From assembly GCA_017983695.1 (NCBI GenBank), contig JAGOAX010000011.1, positions 62,001-126,000 on the forward strand: a stretch of DNA of 64,000 bases, in the 5' to 3' direction. Every line of letters begins with the position of its first letter. Positions within the stretch are counted from its first letter, which is position 1. The DNA is from Ferruginibacter sp. (lineage in GTDB: Bacteria; Bacteroidota; Bacteroidia; Chitinophagales; Chitinophagaceae). The notes beneath the pieces are model-generated. The model saw only the letters and a program-made list of their open reading frames with translations. It was not told where the DNA came from and did not search any database. This document shows, in pieces, positions 27,518 to 36,634 of this stretch. The position numbers and the translations under genes are program-made.

Positions 27518-29008
27518 TTATTCCACTTTAGATATTTTTACAATGTTAGTAGGTAAATGTAAATCAACAGGCGTACTGCCAGTGTTTACCACCACATCGC
27601 CTGTTACTAAAAAGCCTCTTTGTTTTAATATTTCTATTTGGTCATAAATAATATCATCGAGGCTGTTTTCTTCAGCATAATAAATTGCCCTTACGCCCCA
27701 GCTTAAGCTTAACTGGTTAATTAAACTTCTTTCTTTACTAAAAATATATAATGGCGATTTAGGGCGGTAGCTGCTGAGCATAAAACCGGTATAGCCACTC
27801 TGCGTCATTCCTATTAATGCGTTGGCGTTGGTATCCTGCGCAAGTTTACAGGCCAGGTAGCAAATAGCATCGCTTAAAAAAGAAGGGGAGTGTGGTTGTG
27901 GTTTTAAAATATCATCACGGTTATAATCATACACTGTTTTCTCTACTTCTGTAATAATCTTACTCATCATTTCCACCACCATTGTAGGATAATTACCCAT
28001 GGCAGTTTCTCCGCTCAGCATAACTGCATCTGCACCTTCCAGTACGGCATTGGCAACATCAGTTACCTCACTGCGGTTTGGTTTAGTGCGGTCAATCATA
28101 CTCTCCATCATTTGTGTTGCCACAATTACCGGTTTTGCACGGTGCATACACTTGCGTATAATTTCTTTCTGTATAATGGGAACCTGCTCTACCGGAACTT
28201 CCACACCCAAATCGCCACGGGCTACCATTATACCATCGCTTTCAACAATAATATCCCTGATGTTTTTTAAAGCTTCAGGCATTTCAATTTTAGCAATAAC
28301 TTTTATCTTACTGTTCTTAGCTTTAATTCTTTTTTTAAGTTCGGTAATATCAACTGCTTTTCTTACAAATGAAAGTGCCACCCAGTCAAGGTCGTTGTCA
28401 ATTATAAATTCAAGGTCAGCAATATCTTTTTCTGTAAGCGAAGGCATAGTCAGTTCGCTATCAGGCAGGTTTACGCCTTTCTTTGGTAATAAGGTGCCAC
28501 CCAGGCTTACTCTTATTAAAACTTCTTTGTCGTTTAAAACTTCCTTTAATTCCACTTCCATTTTACCATCATCAAAAAATATGCGTTCGCCGGGTTTAAC
28601 ATCCGTAGCAAGATTTTGATAACTTACATAGATCTTACTTTTAGTGCCCACTATTTTTTCTGTGGTTAAAATAATCTCGTCTCCTTCTTTTAATTCCAGG
28701 CTGCCACCTTCCAAATCACCCACTCTTAATTTGGGACCCTGTAAATCGCCGAGTATGGCAATATTGTAAGGCTCTTTTTTATTTATCTCACGTATGTATT
28801 CAATTATCTGCAATTTAGAATCGTATGCGCCATGCGAAAAATTAAGCCTGAAAACATTTACACCCGCTTTAACCAGTGCAAGCAATTTGTCGTATGTATC
28901 GCAGGCAGGGCCAACTGTAGCAACAATTTTTGTTCTTTTTTGGGAGTGCTCAATACCCGCCTGTTTATCCATTTGTTTGTGCAGGTATTGCGTAAGGTTT
29001 TTACTCAT
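27518..29008 (-). CDS. pyk: Pyruvate kinase
   Basis: 496 aa, cytoplasmic. It converts phosphoenolpyruvate and ADP to pyruvate and ATP. Visible motifs are RTKIVATVGPACDTYDKL, NVFRLNFSHGAYD, the B domain (GPKLRVGDLEGG...), FIDNDLDWVALSFVRK, the active-site KIEMPEALKNI lysine region, and MVARGDLGVEVPVEQVPIIQK with VIVATQMMESMI. The C-terminal allosteric domain is present (SDAICYLACKLAQDTNANALIGMTQSG). The start at 29008 gives about 25 residues before the conserved core; an internal ATG at residue 13 is possible. pfkA lies 69 bases upstream on the same strand, so the two key glycolytic genes may be co-transcribed. Confidence 0.96.
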   Translation of the reverse strand: MSKNLTQYLHKQMDKQAGIEHSQKRTKIVATVGPACDTYDKLLALVKAGVNVFRLNFSHGAYDSKLQIIEYIREINKKEPYNIAILGDLQGPKLRVGDLEGGSLELKEGDEIILTTEKIVGTKSKIYVSYQNLATDVKPGERIFFDDGKMEVELKEVLNDKEVLIRVSLGGTLLPKKGVNLPDSELTMPSLTEKDIADLEFIIDNDLDWVALSFVRKAVDITELKKRIKAKNSKIKVIAKIEMPEALKNIRDIIVESDGIMVARGDLGVEVPVEQVPIIQKEIIRKCMHRAKPVIVATQMMESMIDRTKPNRSEVTDVANAVLEGADAVMLSGETAMGNYPTMVVEMMSKIITEVEKTVYDYNRDDILKPQPHSPSFLSDAICYLACKLAQDTNANALIGMTQSGYTGFMLSSYRPKSPLYIFSKERSLINQLSLSWGVRAIYYAEENSLDDIIYDQIEILKQRGFLVTGDVVVNTGSTPVDLHLPTNIVKISKVE

Positions 29009-29077
29009 GTGTAATAATACTTGTTGTTAGATACTGAAAAATTTTTTTGCTGTGGCAGTACAATTTACTGCATCATT

Positions 29078-30061
29078 TTATGATGATAATATCTTCACTA
29101 CTTTCATCCATTCTTCACTGATACGTTGCTTTTTCTTAACGGCTTCATTTAATGGTGTATAATGCATTTTATTATTTACAATGCCTACAAATACATTGTG
29201 CCTGCCTTCCATTAAACATTCCACTGCGTGGTAGCCCATGCGGCTTGCAATTAAACGATCCATACAGCTTGGGCTTCCGCCTCTTTGTATATGTCCTAAA
29301 ATACATACTCTTACTTCCTGTTGTGGTAATCGGGCTTTAATAACTTTTGCCACTTCATCAGCACCACCAAATTCATCACCTTCGGCCACTACAATAAGGT
29401 TTACTAGTTTATGCCGGCGTTCTTTTTCTTCCAGTGCTTTAATGATATCGGCCATTACTGTTTTTCTTTCCGGTATCAAAATATTTTCAGCTCCGGTAGC
29501 AATACCGCTGTGTAATGCAATGTAACCGGCATCACGGCCCATTACTTCAATAATAAATAAACGGTCGTGTGCATCTGCAGTATCACGTATTTTGTCAATT
29601 GCTTCCACAGCTGTATTTACTGCAGTATCAAAACCAATGGTAAAATCGGTACCTGCAATATCTTTATCAATTGTGCCCGGCAAACCAATACAGGGGATAT
29701 CATATTCGTTACTGAATATTTGTGCACCCCTGAAACTGCCATCACCACCAATAATTACCAGGCCATCAATGCCGTGCTTTTTTAAATTGTCGTAAGCAAT
29801 TTTTCTACCTTCGGGTGTAAAAAATTCTTTACAACGTGATGTTTTTAAAATGGTTCCGCCCCGCTGAATAATGTTGGCTACACTTTTACTTTCCATGCGA
29901 AAAATATCATTTTCAACCATGCCGGTGTAACCTCTCATAATTCCAAAAACTTCCATCCCATTGTATATGCCGGTACGCACAACGGCACGTACACAGGCAT
30001 TCATGCCCGGACTGTCGCCTCCGGATGTAAGTACACCAATTTTTGTTACTTTCTTTTCCAT
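29078..30061 (-). CDS. pfkA: ATP-dependent 6-phosphofructokinase
   Basis: 327 aa, the standard size of bacterial PfkA. Motifs are IGVLTSGGDSPGMNACVRAVVR (ATP site), GGDGSFRGAQIF, the catalytic GLPGTIDKDIAGTD segment, GFDTAVNTAVEAIDKIRDTA, EVMGRDAGYIAL and LGHIQRGGSPSCMDR. The GGDGS and PGTIDKD forms point to the ATP-using rather than the pyrophosphate-using type. The start ATG is preceded at four bases by TATCTTTG on the same strand, suggesting a very short or absent 5' leader. It lies upstream of pyk. Confidence 0.96.
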   Translation of the reverse strand: MEKKVTKIGVLTSGGDSPGMNACVRAVVRTGIYNGMEVFGIMRGYTGMVENDIFRMESKSVANIIQRGGTILKTSRCKEFFTPEGRKIAYDNLKKHGIDGLVIIGGDGSFRGAQIFSNEYDIPCIGLPGTIDKDIAGTDFTIGFDTAVNTAVEAIDKIRDTADAHDRLFIIEVMGRDAGYIALHSGIATGAENILIPERKTVMADIIKALEEKERRHKLVNLIVVAEGDEFGGADEVAKVIKARLPQQEVRVCILGHIQRGGSPSCMDRLIASRMGYHAVECLMEGRHNVFVGIVNNKMHYTPLNEAVKKKQRISEEWMKVVKILSS

Positions 30062-30065
30062 ATGC

Positions 30066-30073
30066 CAAAGATA
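30066..30073 (-). promoter_or_regulatory. -7 promoter element of pfkA
   Basis: On the minus strand TATCTTTG fits TAnnTTTG and ends four bases before the pfkA ATG. No TTTG box lies 19-21 bases upstream. If used, transcription would start at or next to the start codon. Confidence 0.42.
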
Positions 30074-30240
30074 AGTTAAACACTTGATTTTTTGGGTGTA
30101 TCACGTACACATTAAGCTGCTGCAAACGTTTGATGTATAAATTGTTAATACTTTTTTAATAGTAAAATGAAATAAGTATATACCCACGAGAAGGTATGTT
30201 TATTTTTTTTATACTGATTACATTTACTAAAATTTATAAG

Positions 30241-30978
30241 ATGAAAAAATTGCTGGCAGTTTTTTGCATGTGTATTGCTGCACTTACTTTATTATCGCAA
30301 ACTAAGCAGTTAGTAGCTTTTCCTATAACGGATTATATGGTTAAAGCAAATGATTCTTTAACAGTAGTGCAGGTAAAACTGGCACCGGGACTCAGCATTG
30401 CAGAAAAAGCAGCAGGAATATTAAGAGCCGCCTATTCTTCAACCGATACCAGCACAGCCGAATTGGGCATAGGTAAATGCCAGTTAATAAAAGCAGACTA
30501 TTATTACTTTGGAATTTTTACTAACAACTTAAAACGTAAACCAAAACAAGGCGACCTGGTGTACACATTTGTTGAATTAAAAAATAATTATGCAGGATTG
30601 CTATTCAAAATGGCAAGCCACAATATTACTATTAACAGTGTGGAAGAAAACTTAATTGTTGATTTTAGCACTGCCCTTAATTTGAAAGATGCTGCAGCAG
30701 AAAAAACGCTGATTGATTCAATGGTGAATGATGTGATTTATACAGGTAAAGTAATGAAGCAGGAGAATAATAATCAGGATATGGATATAACCTCTGGAAG
30801 GTTTAATGGGAAAAGATTATTTGCAACCATGCAGATGGTAACCGGAAAAGATGTTGCCGATTTTATAAAATATATAATTGCAAGGCCAAGAAAATACGCA
30901 GGCAATACCTGGAAGTTCTCTGAAATATTTGCAACATGGATGACCAGCGGAGCACCAACTGTTATAGAGAATAATTAA
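30241..30978 (+). CDS. Secreted protein of unknown function
   Basis: 245 aa from the ATG at 30241, giving a clean signal peptide (KKLLAVFCMCIAALTLLSQ); the longer frame to 30196 adds a second hydrophobic stretch and is less likely. The mature part is mixed alpha/beta without a recognisable motif. Segments such as GKCQLIKADYYYFGIF, KQGDLVYTFVELKN and MQMVTGKDVADFIKYIIARP may help a profile search. It is a single gene between pfkA (divergent) and the reductase gene at 31042. I do not recognise the family. Confidence 0.7.
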   Translation: MKKLLAVFCMCIAALTLLSQTKQLVAFPITDYMVKANDSLTVVQVKLAPGLSIAEKAAGILRAAYSSTDTSTAELGIGKCQLIKADYYYFGIFTNNLKRKPKQGDLVYTFVELKNNYAGLLFKMASHNITINSVEENLIVDFSTALNLKDAAAEKTLIDSMVNDVIYTGKVMKQENNNQDMDITSGRFNGKRLFATMQMVTGKDVADFIKYIIARPRKYAGNTWKFSEIFATWMTSGAPTVIENN

Positions 30979-31041
30979 AACAGGTTTGCTACATTTGGTT
31001 AAAATATATTTCACCAAAACTTTACTGGCACAATTACTACT

Positions 31042-31950
31042 ATGAAAGTTCTTATAACCGGCGTAAACGGATTTTTAGGCTATTACTTTATTGAAAAATT
31101 AATTGCTAATGGCCACCAGGTAATTGCAACCGGTAAAGGAGAAAATAAATTGCCGTTTACCAGCCCGTATTTTGTTTATGAAACAATGGATTTTACGGAT
31201 GCAGCAGTAGTAAACAATATGTTTCAGCAACACCGCCCCGAATATATTATACATGCAGGTGCTGTAAGCAAACCTGATGAATGTGAAAAGAATAAACCTT
31301 TGGCTGATAAAATAAATGTTGAAGGCACAGGTATTTTATTAGCGGCTGCAAAAAAATATGCTGCAGGCTTTTTATTTTTAAGTACCGATTTTGTTTTTGA
31401 TGGCGAAACAGGGATGTACCAAGAAACCGATATGGTTAATCCCGTAAACTATTACGGCACCACAAAAGTAAAAGCAGAAGCATTGGTGCAGCAGTATGAA
31501 TATAACTGGGCTATTGTAAGAACAGTATTGGTTTACGGAAAGCCCTATACAAAGCGGAATAATGTACTTGCCATTGTAAGAGAAAAACTGGAGAAAGGAG
31601 AGTTGTATGAAGTATTTAACGACCAGGTGCGTACTCCAACATATGCCGGAGATATTGCAGCTGCAATTGTATTAATGCTGGAGAAAAATGTAACAGGCAT
31701 TTATAATATTTGTGGCGAAGATGTGATGACGCCTTATGAAATGGCAGTAAGTGTAGCTGAATTTTTAAACTTAGATACCTCATTAATAAAAAAAATAACA
31801 GCAAAGGATTTTGTACTTGCTGCAAAGCGGCCACTTAAAACAGGTTTAAATATCACCAAGGCAAAAACCGAATTGGGATACTGCCCAATAAGTTTTAAAG
31901 AGGGGTTGAAAAAACACTGGGTTAACATTACATCCGCTCTGGCACAGTAA
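31042..31950 (+). CDS. RmlD-like NAD(P)-dependent sugar epimerase/reductase
   Basis: 302 aa, extended short-chain dehydrogenase. TGVNGFLGYYF (glycine-rich nucleotide loop, about 6-16), DFTDAAVVNNMFQQHRPEYIIHAGA, STDFVFDGETGMYQE and the catalytic Tyr138-x3-Lys142 (YYGTTKVKAE) match the dTDP-4-dehydrorhamnose reductase subfamily. No rml operon surrounds it, so the rhamnose role is unproven; it may be a general nucleotide-sugar or related reductase. Its last 23 bases overlap the end of the convergent argS gene. Confidence 0.85.
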   Translation: MKVLITGVNGFLGYYFIEKLIANGHQVIATGKGENKLPFTSPYFVYETMDFTDAAVVNNMFQQHRPEYIIHAGAVSKPDECEKNKPLADKINVEGTGILLAAAKKYAAGFLFLSTDFVFDGETGMYQETDMVNPVNYYGTTKVKAEALVQQYEYNWAIVRTVLVYGKPYTKRNNVLAIVREKLEKGELYEVFNDQVRTPTYAGDIAAAIVLMLEKNVTGIYNICGEDVMTPYEMAVSVAEFLNLDTSLIKKITAKDFVLAAKRPLKTGLNITKAKTELGYCPISFKEGLKKHWVNITSALAQ

Positions 31951-33703
31951 TACCCAGTAAACCCATACCGCTTTTAATAACATTAGCCGTCATGGCTGCC
32001 AACTGTAAACGCAATTGCTTTTTTTCTGCTGTTTCTGCATTGGCAACAGAATGCTCAGCAAAAAATGAGCTGAAGCTTTTAGCAATATTGTAAATGTATA
32101 TCGCAATGGCAGAAGGATTCTTTTCATTGCAGGCTTCCTGTATAATTACCGGATATTGTTCAAGCGCAACGATCAATCCTTTTTCTAATGGTAAAAAACT
32201 ATTTCCGGTGTCTTTGCCCGTTGGTAATTCATTTTTTCTTAGCAACGATTTAATCCTTGCATAGTTATATTGAATGAATGGCCCGGTAAAGCCGTGAAAA
32301 TCTATACTCTCTTCCGGGTTAAATATCATCTTCTTTTTAGGGTCGACCCGTAATAAAAAAAACTTTAATGCACCCAAACCAATGGTATGGTACAGTTCTT
32401 TTAATTCTTCAGTTGTAAAATCTTTTACCTTACCCAGTTCTTCAGTTTTTTCCTTCGCCACTTTTTTCATTTCATCCACCATATCATCGGCATCAACCAC
32501 AGTGCCTTCACGGCTTTTCATTTTCCCGGTAGGCAGTTCAACCATGCCATAACTTAAATGATAAATATCATCGGCATAGGGTAAACCTAATTTCTGGCAA
32601 ATGAGTTTAAGCACTTTCATGTGGTAATTCTGTTCATCACCAATTACATAAATACTCTCGTCAATTTTATATTCCTCGTACTTCTGCATGGCAAGGCCAA
32701 TGTCCTGGGTTATGTAAACCGAAGTGCCGTCTTTACGTTGTACAATTTTTTTATCCAGTCCGTCTTTTTCAAGGTCGATCCAAACACTATTATCTGCTTC
32801 TTTATAAAAAACATTTTTTTTCAGGCCTTCCTCTACTGTTTTTTTACCCAGCAAATAAGTATTGCTTTCATAATAAGTTTTATCAAAATCGCAGCCGATT
32901 GTTTTGTAGGTAATATCAAAGCCGGCATATACCCAGCTATTCATTTCTTCCCATAAAGCCATTACGTCCGGTTTACCGGCTTCCCAGTCTAAAAGCATTT
33001 GCTGGGTGGCTTTCATTATCGGCGCTTCTTTTTCAGCAGTGTCTTTATCAACTCCTTCTTTTATTAACTTTTCTACCTGTGCTTTATATTCATCATTAAA
33101 CTTTACATAATAGTCACCTACAAAATGGTCGCCTTTTGTATTGGTGCTTTGCGGTGTAGCTCCATTGGCAAATAGCTGCCATGCAATCATACTTTTGCAG
33201 ATGTGGATGCCCCGGTCGTTTACAATACAGGTTTTAATTACATTGTTACCTGCAGCTTTATAAATTTCTGCAACACTCCAGCCCAAAAAATTATTTCTTA
33301 AATGGCCAAGGTGTAATGGCTTATTGGTATTGGGCGATGAATATTCAATCATCACTTTTTTATCATTCATAGCCTTTTTACCAAAGCATATATCATTGTA
33401 ATTTTTTTGCAATACCTCCATCCAGTATTTATCCGCAACAGTAAGATTTAAAAACCCTTTTATAATATTATATGCAGTAAACAGATCGGGATAATTTGTA
33501 ATTAAATGGGTGCCCAATTGGTTGTCAATGGCATCGGGAGATAATTTGAGTGATTTAACCAGTGAAAATAATACCACGGTATAATCTCCCTCAAACTCAG
33601 GCTTGGTGGCATTAACCTGGAAATCCTTTTCGGTAAAAGGCTGGTTAAACAATGCTGTTAAACTTTCTACAGTACTTTTTTGTAAACTTTTTACTATTGA
33701 CAT
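31928..33703 (-). CDS. argS: Arginyl-tRNA synthetase
   Basis: 591 aa class I synthetase charging tRNA-Arg. The N-terminal Add-1 domain is followed by YSSPNTNKPLHLGHL, the HIGH-type signature at 131-135. VQRKDGTSVYITQDIGLA lies further on, with a KMSKS-equivalent GKMKSREGTVVDADD and the anticodon-binding DALR domain (FIQYNYARIKSLLRK...). Length is normal. The start is preceded at four bases by TATATTTG on the minus strand. The 3' end overlaps the convergent reductase gene. Confidence 0.96.
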   Translation of the reverse strand: MSIVKSLQKSTVESLTALFNQPFTEKDFQVNATKPEFEGDYTVVLFSLVKSLKLSPDAIDNQLGTHLITNYPDLFTAYNIIKGFLNLTVADKYWMEVLQKNYNDICFGKKAMNDKKVMIEYSSPNTNKPLHLGHLRNNFLGWSVAEIYKAAGNNVIKTCIVNDRGIHICKSMIAWQLFANGATPQSTNTKGDHFVGDYYVKFNDEYKAQVEKLIKEGVDKDTAEKEAPIMKATQQMLLDWEAGKPDVMALWEEMNSWVYAGFDITYKTIGCDFDKTYYESNTYLLGKKTVEEGLKKNVFYKEADNSVWIDLEKDGLDKKIVQRKDGTSVYITQDIGLAMQKYEEYKIDESIYVIGDEQNYHMKVLKLICQKLGLPYADDIYHLSYGMVELPTGKMKSREGTVVDADDMVDEMKKVAKEKTEELGKVKDFTTEELKELYHTIGLGALKFFLLRVDPKKKMIFNPEESIDFHGFTGPFIQYNYARIKSLLRKNELPTGKDTGNSFLPLEKGLIVALEQYPVIIQEACNEKNPSAIAIYIYNIAKSFSSFFAEHSVANAETAEKKQLRLQLAAMTANVIKSGMGLLGITVPERM

Positions 33704-33707
33704 GCTG

Positions 33708-33715
33708 CAAATATA
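33708..33715 (-). promoter_or_regulatory. -7 promoter element of argS
   Basis: TATATTTG on the minus strand matches TAnnTTTG and ends four bases upstream of the argS ATG, the same geometry as at pfkA. No -33 TTTG is visible. Confidence 0.4.
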
Positions 33716-33736
33716 ATTAAGAGTTTGTTGTTGTTG

Positions 33737-33817
33737 GTTTGTAGTTTGTGGGTCTTTAAAATCGTCAGCAAATTCCGGCGAACACCGACCCTATACAACA
33801 AACCATAAACTACAAAC
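33737..33817. repeat. Inverted repeat in the argS / ABC-F divergent promoter region
   Basis: GTTTGTAGTTTGTGG (33737-33751) and CCATAAACTACAAAC (33803-33817) are complementary over 15 bases with one G-T pair, separated by 51 bases. The pair lies between divergently transcribed genes and could be a short mobile remnant or an operator. Confidence 0.6.
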
Positions 33818-33837
33818 TAAAAACGATTCTCTTCCCT

Positions 33838-33845
33838 TATCTTTG
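33838..33845 (+). promoter_or_regulatory. -7 promoter element of the ABC-F gene
   Basis: TATCTTTG matches TAnnTTTG and lies 16 bases before the ATG at 33862, a normal short leader. No good -33 TTTG was found. Confidence 0.42.
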
Positions 33846-33861
33846 CACACTTTTTACAACT

Positions 33862-35490
33862 ATGATAAGTGCAAATAATATAACGCTGGCCTACGGCAAA
33901 AGGGTTTTGTTCGATGAGGTGAATATCAATTTTACAAAAGGTAACTGCTATGGTATTATTGGTGCCAATGGTGCCGGTAAATCTACCTTTTTAAAAATAC
34001 TGAGTGGCGAAATTGAGCCCAACAAAGGCACTGTGGATATTACTCCCGGTGAACGCATGGCGTTTTTAAACCAAAACCAATTTGCTTTTGATGAGCAAAC
34101 CGTATTAAACACGGTAATGATGGGCCACAGTAAAATGTGGAAAGTGATGCATGAACGGGATGCCATTTATGCCAAGGAAGATTTTACCGAAGCGGATGGT
34201 ATTAAAGCCGGCGAACTGGAAGAGCAGTTTGGCGAAATGGGTGGTTATACAGCCGAAAGCGATGCAGCAACCATGTTGAGTGAACTGGGTGTAAAGGACG
34301 ATTTGCACCAGGTATTAATGAAAGATGTAGCCGCTAATATTAAAGTAAGGGTATTGCTGGCTCAGGCCATTTTTGGTAACCCCGATATTTTATTACTGGA
34401 TGAACCTACCAATAACCTTGATGTGGAAACTATCAGTTGGCTGGAGAACTTTTTAGCCGATTACCAGAATATTGTTTTGGTGGTAAGTCACGATCGTCAC
34501 TTTTTGGATGCCGTGTGTACGCATGTGGCTGATGTGGACAAGAATAAAATAAAAGTGTATACCGGTAACTATACGTTCTGGTACGAAAGTTCTCAACTGG
34601 CGGCAAGGCAGGCAAGTGATAAAAATAAAAAGGCAGAAGATAAAAAGAAAGATTTGCTGGAATTTATTGCCCGTTTCAGCGCCAATGCCAGTAAAAGCAA
34701 GCAGGCTACCAGCCGTAAAAAAGCATTGGACAAACTGGTGTTTGAAGATATTGTACCCAGCAGCAGAAAATACCCCGGCATTATTTTTAAACAGGAGAGA
34801 GAAGTGGGGAATGAAATATTGAAAATTGAGGACCTGCAAAAATCTGTAGAGGGAAAAACATTATTCAGCAAGGTTAGGTTTGATGTGCAGAAAGGCGATA
34901 AGATTGCTTTTATAAGCAGGGACCCGATTGCATTAACAACTTTTTTTGAAGTAATAAATGGAAGAATAAAAGCAGATAAAGGCACTTACGAATGGGGCAC
35001 TACAGTTACTACAGCCTACCTTCCAAATGATAACAGTGAATATTTTACCGGCAGTTCATACAATTTAATGGATTGGTTGCGCCAATATGTACCGCCAGGT
35101 ACTAAAGATGTGGATGAAGATTTTTTACGTGGCTTTTTGGGTAAAATGTTATTTACCGGCGATGAAATACTGAAGAAAACAAATGTATTAAGCGGAGGAG
35201 AGAAAGTGCGTTGCATGATCAGTAAAATGATGCTGCAAAACCCCAACGTGTTAATGCTGGATGAACCAACTAACCATCTTGACCTGGAAAGCATCATTTC
35301 TTTCAACGATAATATGGTGGCTTATAGTGGTATTGTTTTAGTAACAACGCATGACCACCAGTTTATGCAAACCGTTGCCAACCGTATTATTGAATTAACG
35401 CCGAAAGGTATCATTGATAAACTGATGACCTACGACGAATATTTAGCTGATGACAGGGTGAAAGCAAGCAGGGAAGAGTTGTACAGTTAA
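33862..35490 (+). CDS. ABC-F family ATPase, YbiT-like
   Basis: 542 aa, two nucleotide-binding domains and no membrane segments. Domain 1 has Walker A GANGAGKST (34-42) and Walker B ILLLDEPTNNLD, but the signature is KVRVLLAQ rather than LSGGQ, as in YbiT-like members. Domain 2 has LSGGE (443-447) and VLMLDEPTNHLD (Glu468), but at 352-361 reads SRDPIALTTF where Walker A GxNGxGKST is expected. A charged linker (KNKKAEDKKKD) joins the domains. ABC-F proteins bind the ribosomal E-site and relieve stalls. Resistance-type ABC-F is not suggested, since there is no extended interdomain loop. A lone gene with its own promoter. Confidence 0.92.
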   Translation: MISANNITLAYGKRVLFDEVNINFTKGNCYGIIGANGAGKSTFLKILSGEIEPNKGTVDITPGERMAFLNQNQFAFDEQTVLNTVMMGHSKMWKVMHERDAIYAKEDFTEADGIKAGELEEQFGEMGGYTAESDAATMLSELGVKDDLHQVLMKDVAANIKVRVLLAQAIFGNPDILLLDEPTNNLDVETISWLENFLADYQNIVLVVSHDRHFLDAVCTHVADVDKNKIKVYTGNYTFWYESSQLAARQASDKNKKAEDKKKDLLEFIARFSANASKSKQATSRKKALDKLVFEDIVPSSRKYPGIIFKQEREVGNEILKIEDLQKSVEGKTLFSKVRFDVQKGDKIAFISRDPIALTTFFEVINGRIKADKGTYEWGTTVTTAYLPNDNSEYFTGSSYNLMDWLRQYVPPGTKDVDEDFLRGFLGKMLFTGDEILKKTNVLSGGEKVRCMISKMMLQNPNVLMLDEPTNHLDLESIISFNDNMVAYSGIVLVTTHDHQFMQTVANRIIELTPKGIIDKLMTYDEYLADDRVKASREELYS

Positions 35491-35573
35491 TTATAAATGA
35501 TGGATGATGCCTTATGAATTGTAAAGCAATACCTGCATACTTTAATTCATAATTTATAACTCATAACTTATAG

Positions 35574-36062
35574 TTGCCGAAAGATAAGATCATAGCATTT
35601 ATTGACTTCTTTTACCCACTGTTTAAGAAACTGATGCCGCTACAGACGTTCCGTTATGCAGTATGCGGCGGTTCAAATACGGTTTTAGGCCTTACTGTAT
35701 TTACTTTTTTTCACGAGGTGGTTTTTAAAGGTAAAGTTTTTGACTTTAATTTTTTTGCGCTTAAGCCACACACCGCCAGCAATACTATTTCTTTTATTGT
35801 TACGCTTATTGTTGGGTTTTTATTATTGAAATATGTGGTGTTTGCCGAAAGTAAGCTGCGTGGCAGGATACAGTTTTTCCGCTATTGTTTATCTGCAGGG
35901 GTAAATTTTGTTTTAAGCACCTTGTTGCTGAAATTATTTGTGGAAGTGTTGAAACTCAATGCCGTTTTTTCGCAGGTAATTATTACAGGTATAATTATAA
36001 TAATAAGCTATCTCAGCCAAAAGCATTTTACATTTAAGGTAAAACAAGGCGCAGGGGACTAA
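35574..36062 (+). CDS. GtrA family membrane protein
   Basis: 162 aa if started at TTG 35574, the first possible start after the in-frame stop TAG at 35571; an ATG at 35634 would give 142 aa. The longer form is favoured because the IDFFYPLFKKLMPLQTFRYAVCGG run resembles the N-terminus of Bacteroidota GtrA proteins. Four membrane segments are predicted. GtrA proteins are thought to move or flip polyprenyl-linked sugars during surface polysaccharide modification. No glycosyltransferase gene is adjacent. Confidence 0.82.
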   Translation: MPKDKIIAFIDFFYPLFKKLMPLQTFRYAVCGGSNTVLGLTVFTFFHEVVFKGKVFDFNFFALKPHTASNTISFIVTLIVGFLLLKYVVFAESKLRGRIQFFRYCLSAGVNFVLSTLLLKLFVEVLKLNAVFSQVIITGIIIIISYLSQKHFTFKVKQGAGD

Positions 36063-36157
36063 TTTTTCAGGTATAATATTAAATAAACAACGTAATGTGA
36101 AAAAAATGTTAAGGCATTTGCACTTTGTATTCGAATAAAGTTATAAATTGCCTTACC

Positions 36158-36404
36158 AAAAAAAAGGCCCCTCTGTAGAAACAGAGCGGCTCTAACGATT
36201 GCTTGCTATATGAAAATTCTTGAATTGTTTTGAACTTGTTTGCTAAAGATTTTTCGCTTTTCGTGCATTTAAAATGCAACTACTAACGATTGATTGTTTT
36301 TCTTTAACGATTGTATGCTATTTCAATAACTCATCCTCTGATACAAAAGTAGGGTGAGTTTTTTTTTTATGTAAACCAATTTCAGGCTGGTTTTATTACC
36401 GTAA
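36158..36404 (-). ncRNA. Candidate small RNA / structured repeat, copy 1
   Basis: The unit runs from an A8 run (36158-36165) through a hairpin GCC-C-CTCTGT-AGAA-ACAGAG-C-GGC (36167-36190), which read on the minus strand is a Rho-independent terminator ending in T8. Three TAACGATTG boxes follow at 36193, 36284 and 36305, then a dyad AACTCATCCT (36328-36337) / AGGGTGAGTT (36351-36360). Inside this dyad lies minus-strand TACTTTTG (36344-36351), a good -7 element. The predicted minus RNA would be about 180 nt (36337 to 36158). On the plus strand the dyad is followed by T10, so a plus-strand RNA is also possible. A further hairpin AAACCA/TGGTTT lies at 36373-36393. Confidence 0.45.
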
Positions 36405-36634
36405 AAGGGGCTATTTTCTGTAAAATCCTTACTGGCATTGGCTTTTAATAAAAGGGTGTAATGATGCCCAACTCGATTTTTAGCGTCAAATTCCAGCATA
36501 ATTCTGCTTTTTTACCTGCCTAAACCTGCATTTTCAGGCAGGTTCTCTAAAAAATAATAAATAGTAAAATTGAATTTAATGTGGTAATGAAGACCTGATC
36601 AATTAACTTTGAAACAGAATTAAACATAAAGCGC

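Noticed and set aside
27999..28619. 206-codon plus-strand frame opposite pyk
   Set aside because: Antisense shadow of pyruvate kinase; no domain, no promoter.
29055..29071. Terminator between pfkA and pyk
   Set aside because: GCAGTA/TACTGC forms a small hairpin, but no T-run follows on the minus strand.
36158..36404. Plus-strand small RNA as the only reading
   Set aside because: The plus strand has a good hairpin plus T10, but sequence upstream of the A8 run is not conserved between copies and has no matching promoter; kept only as an alternative to the minus-strand reading.
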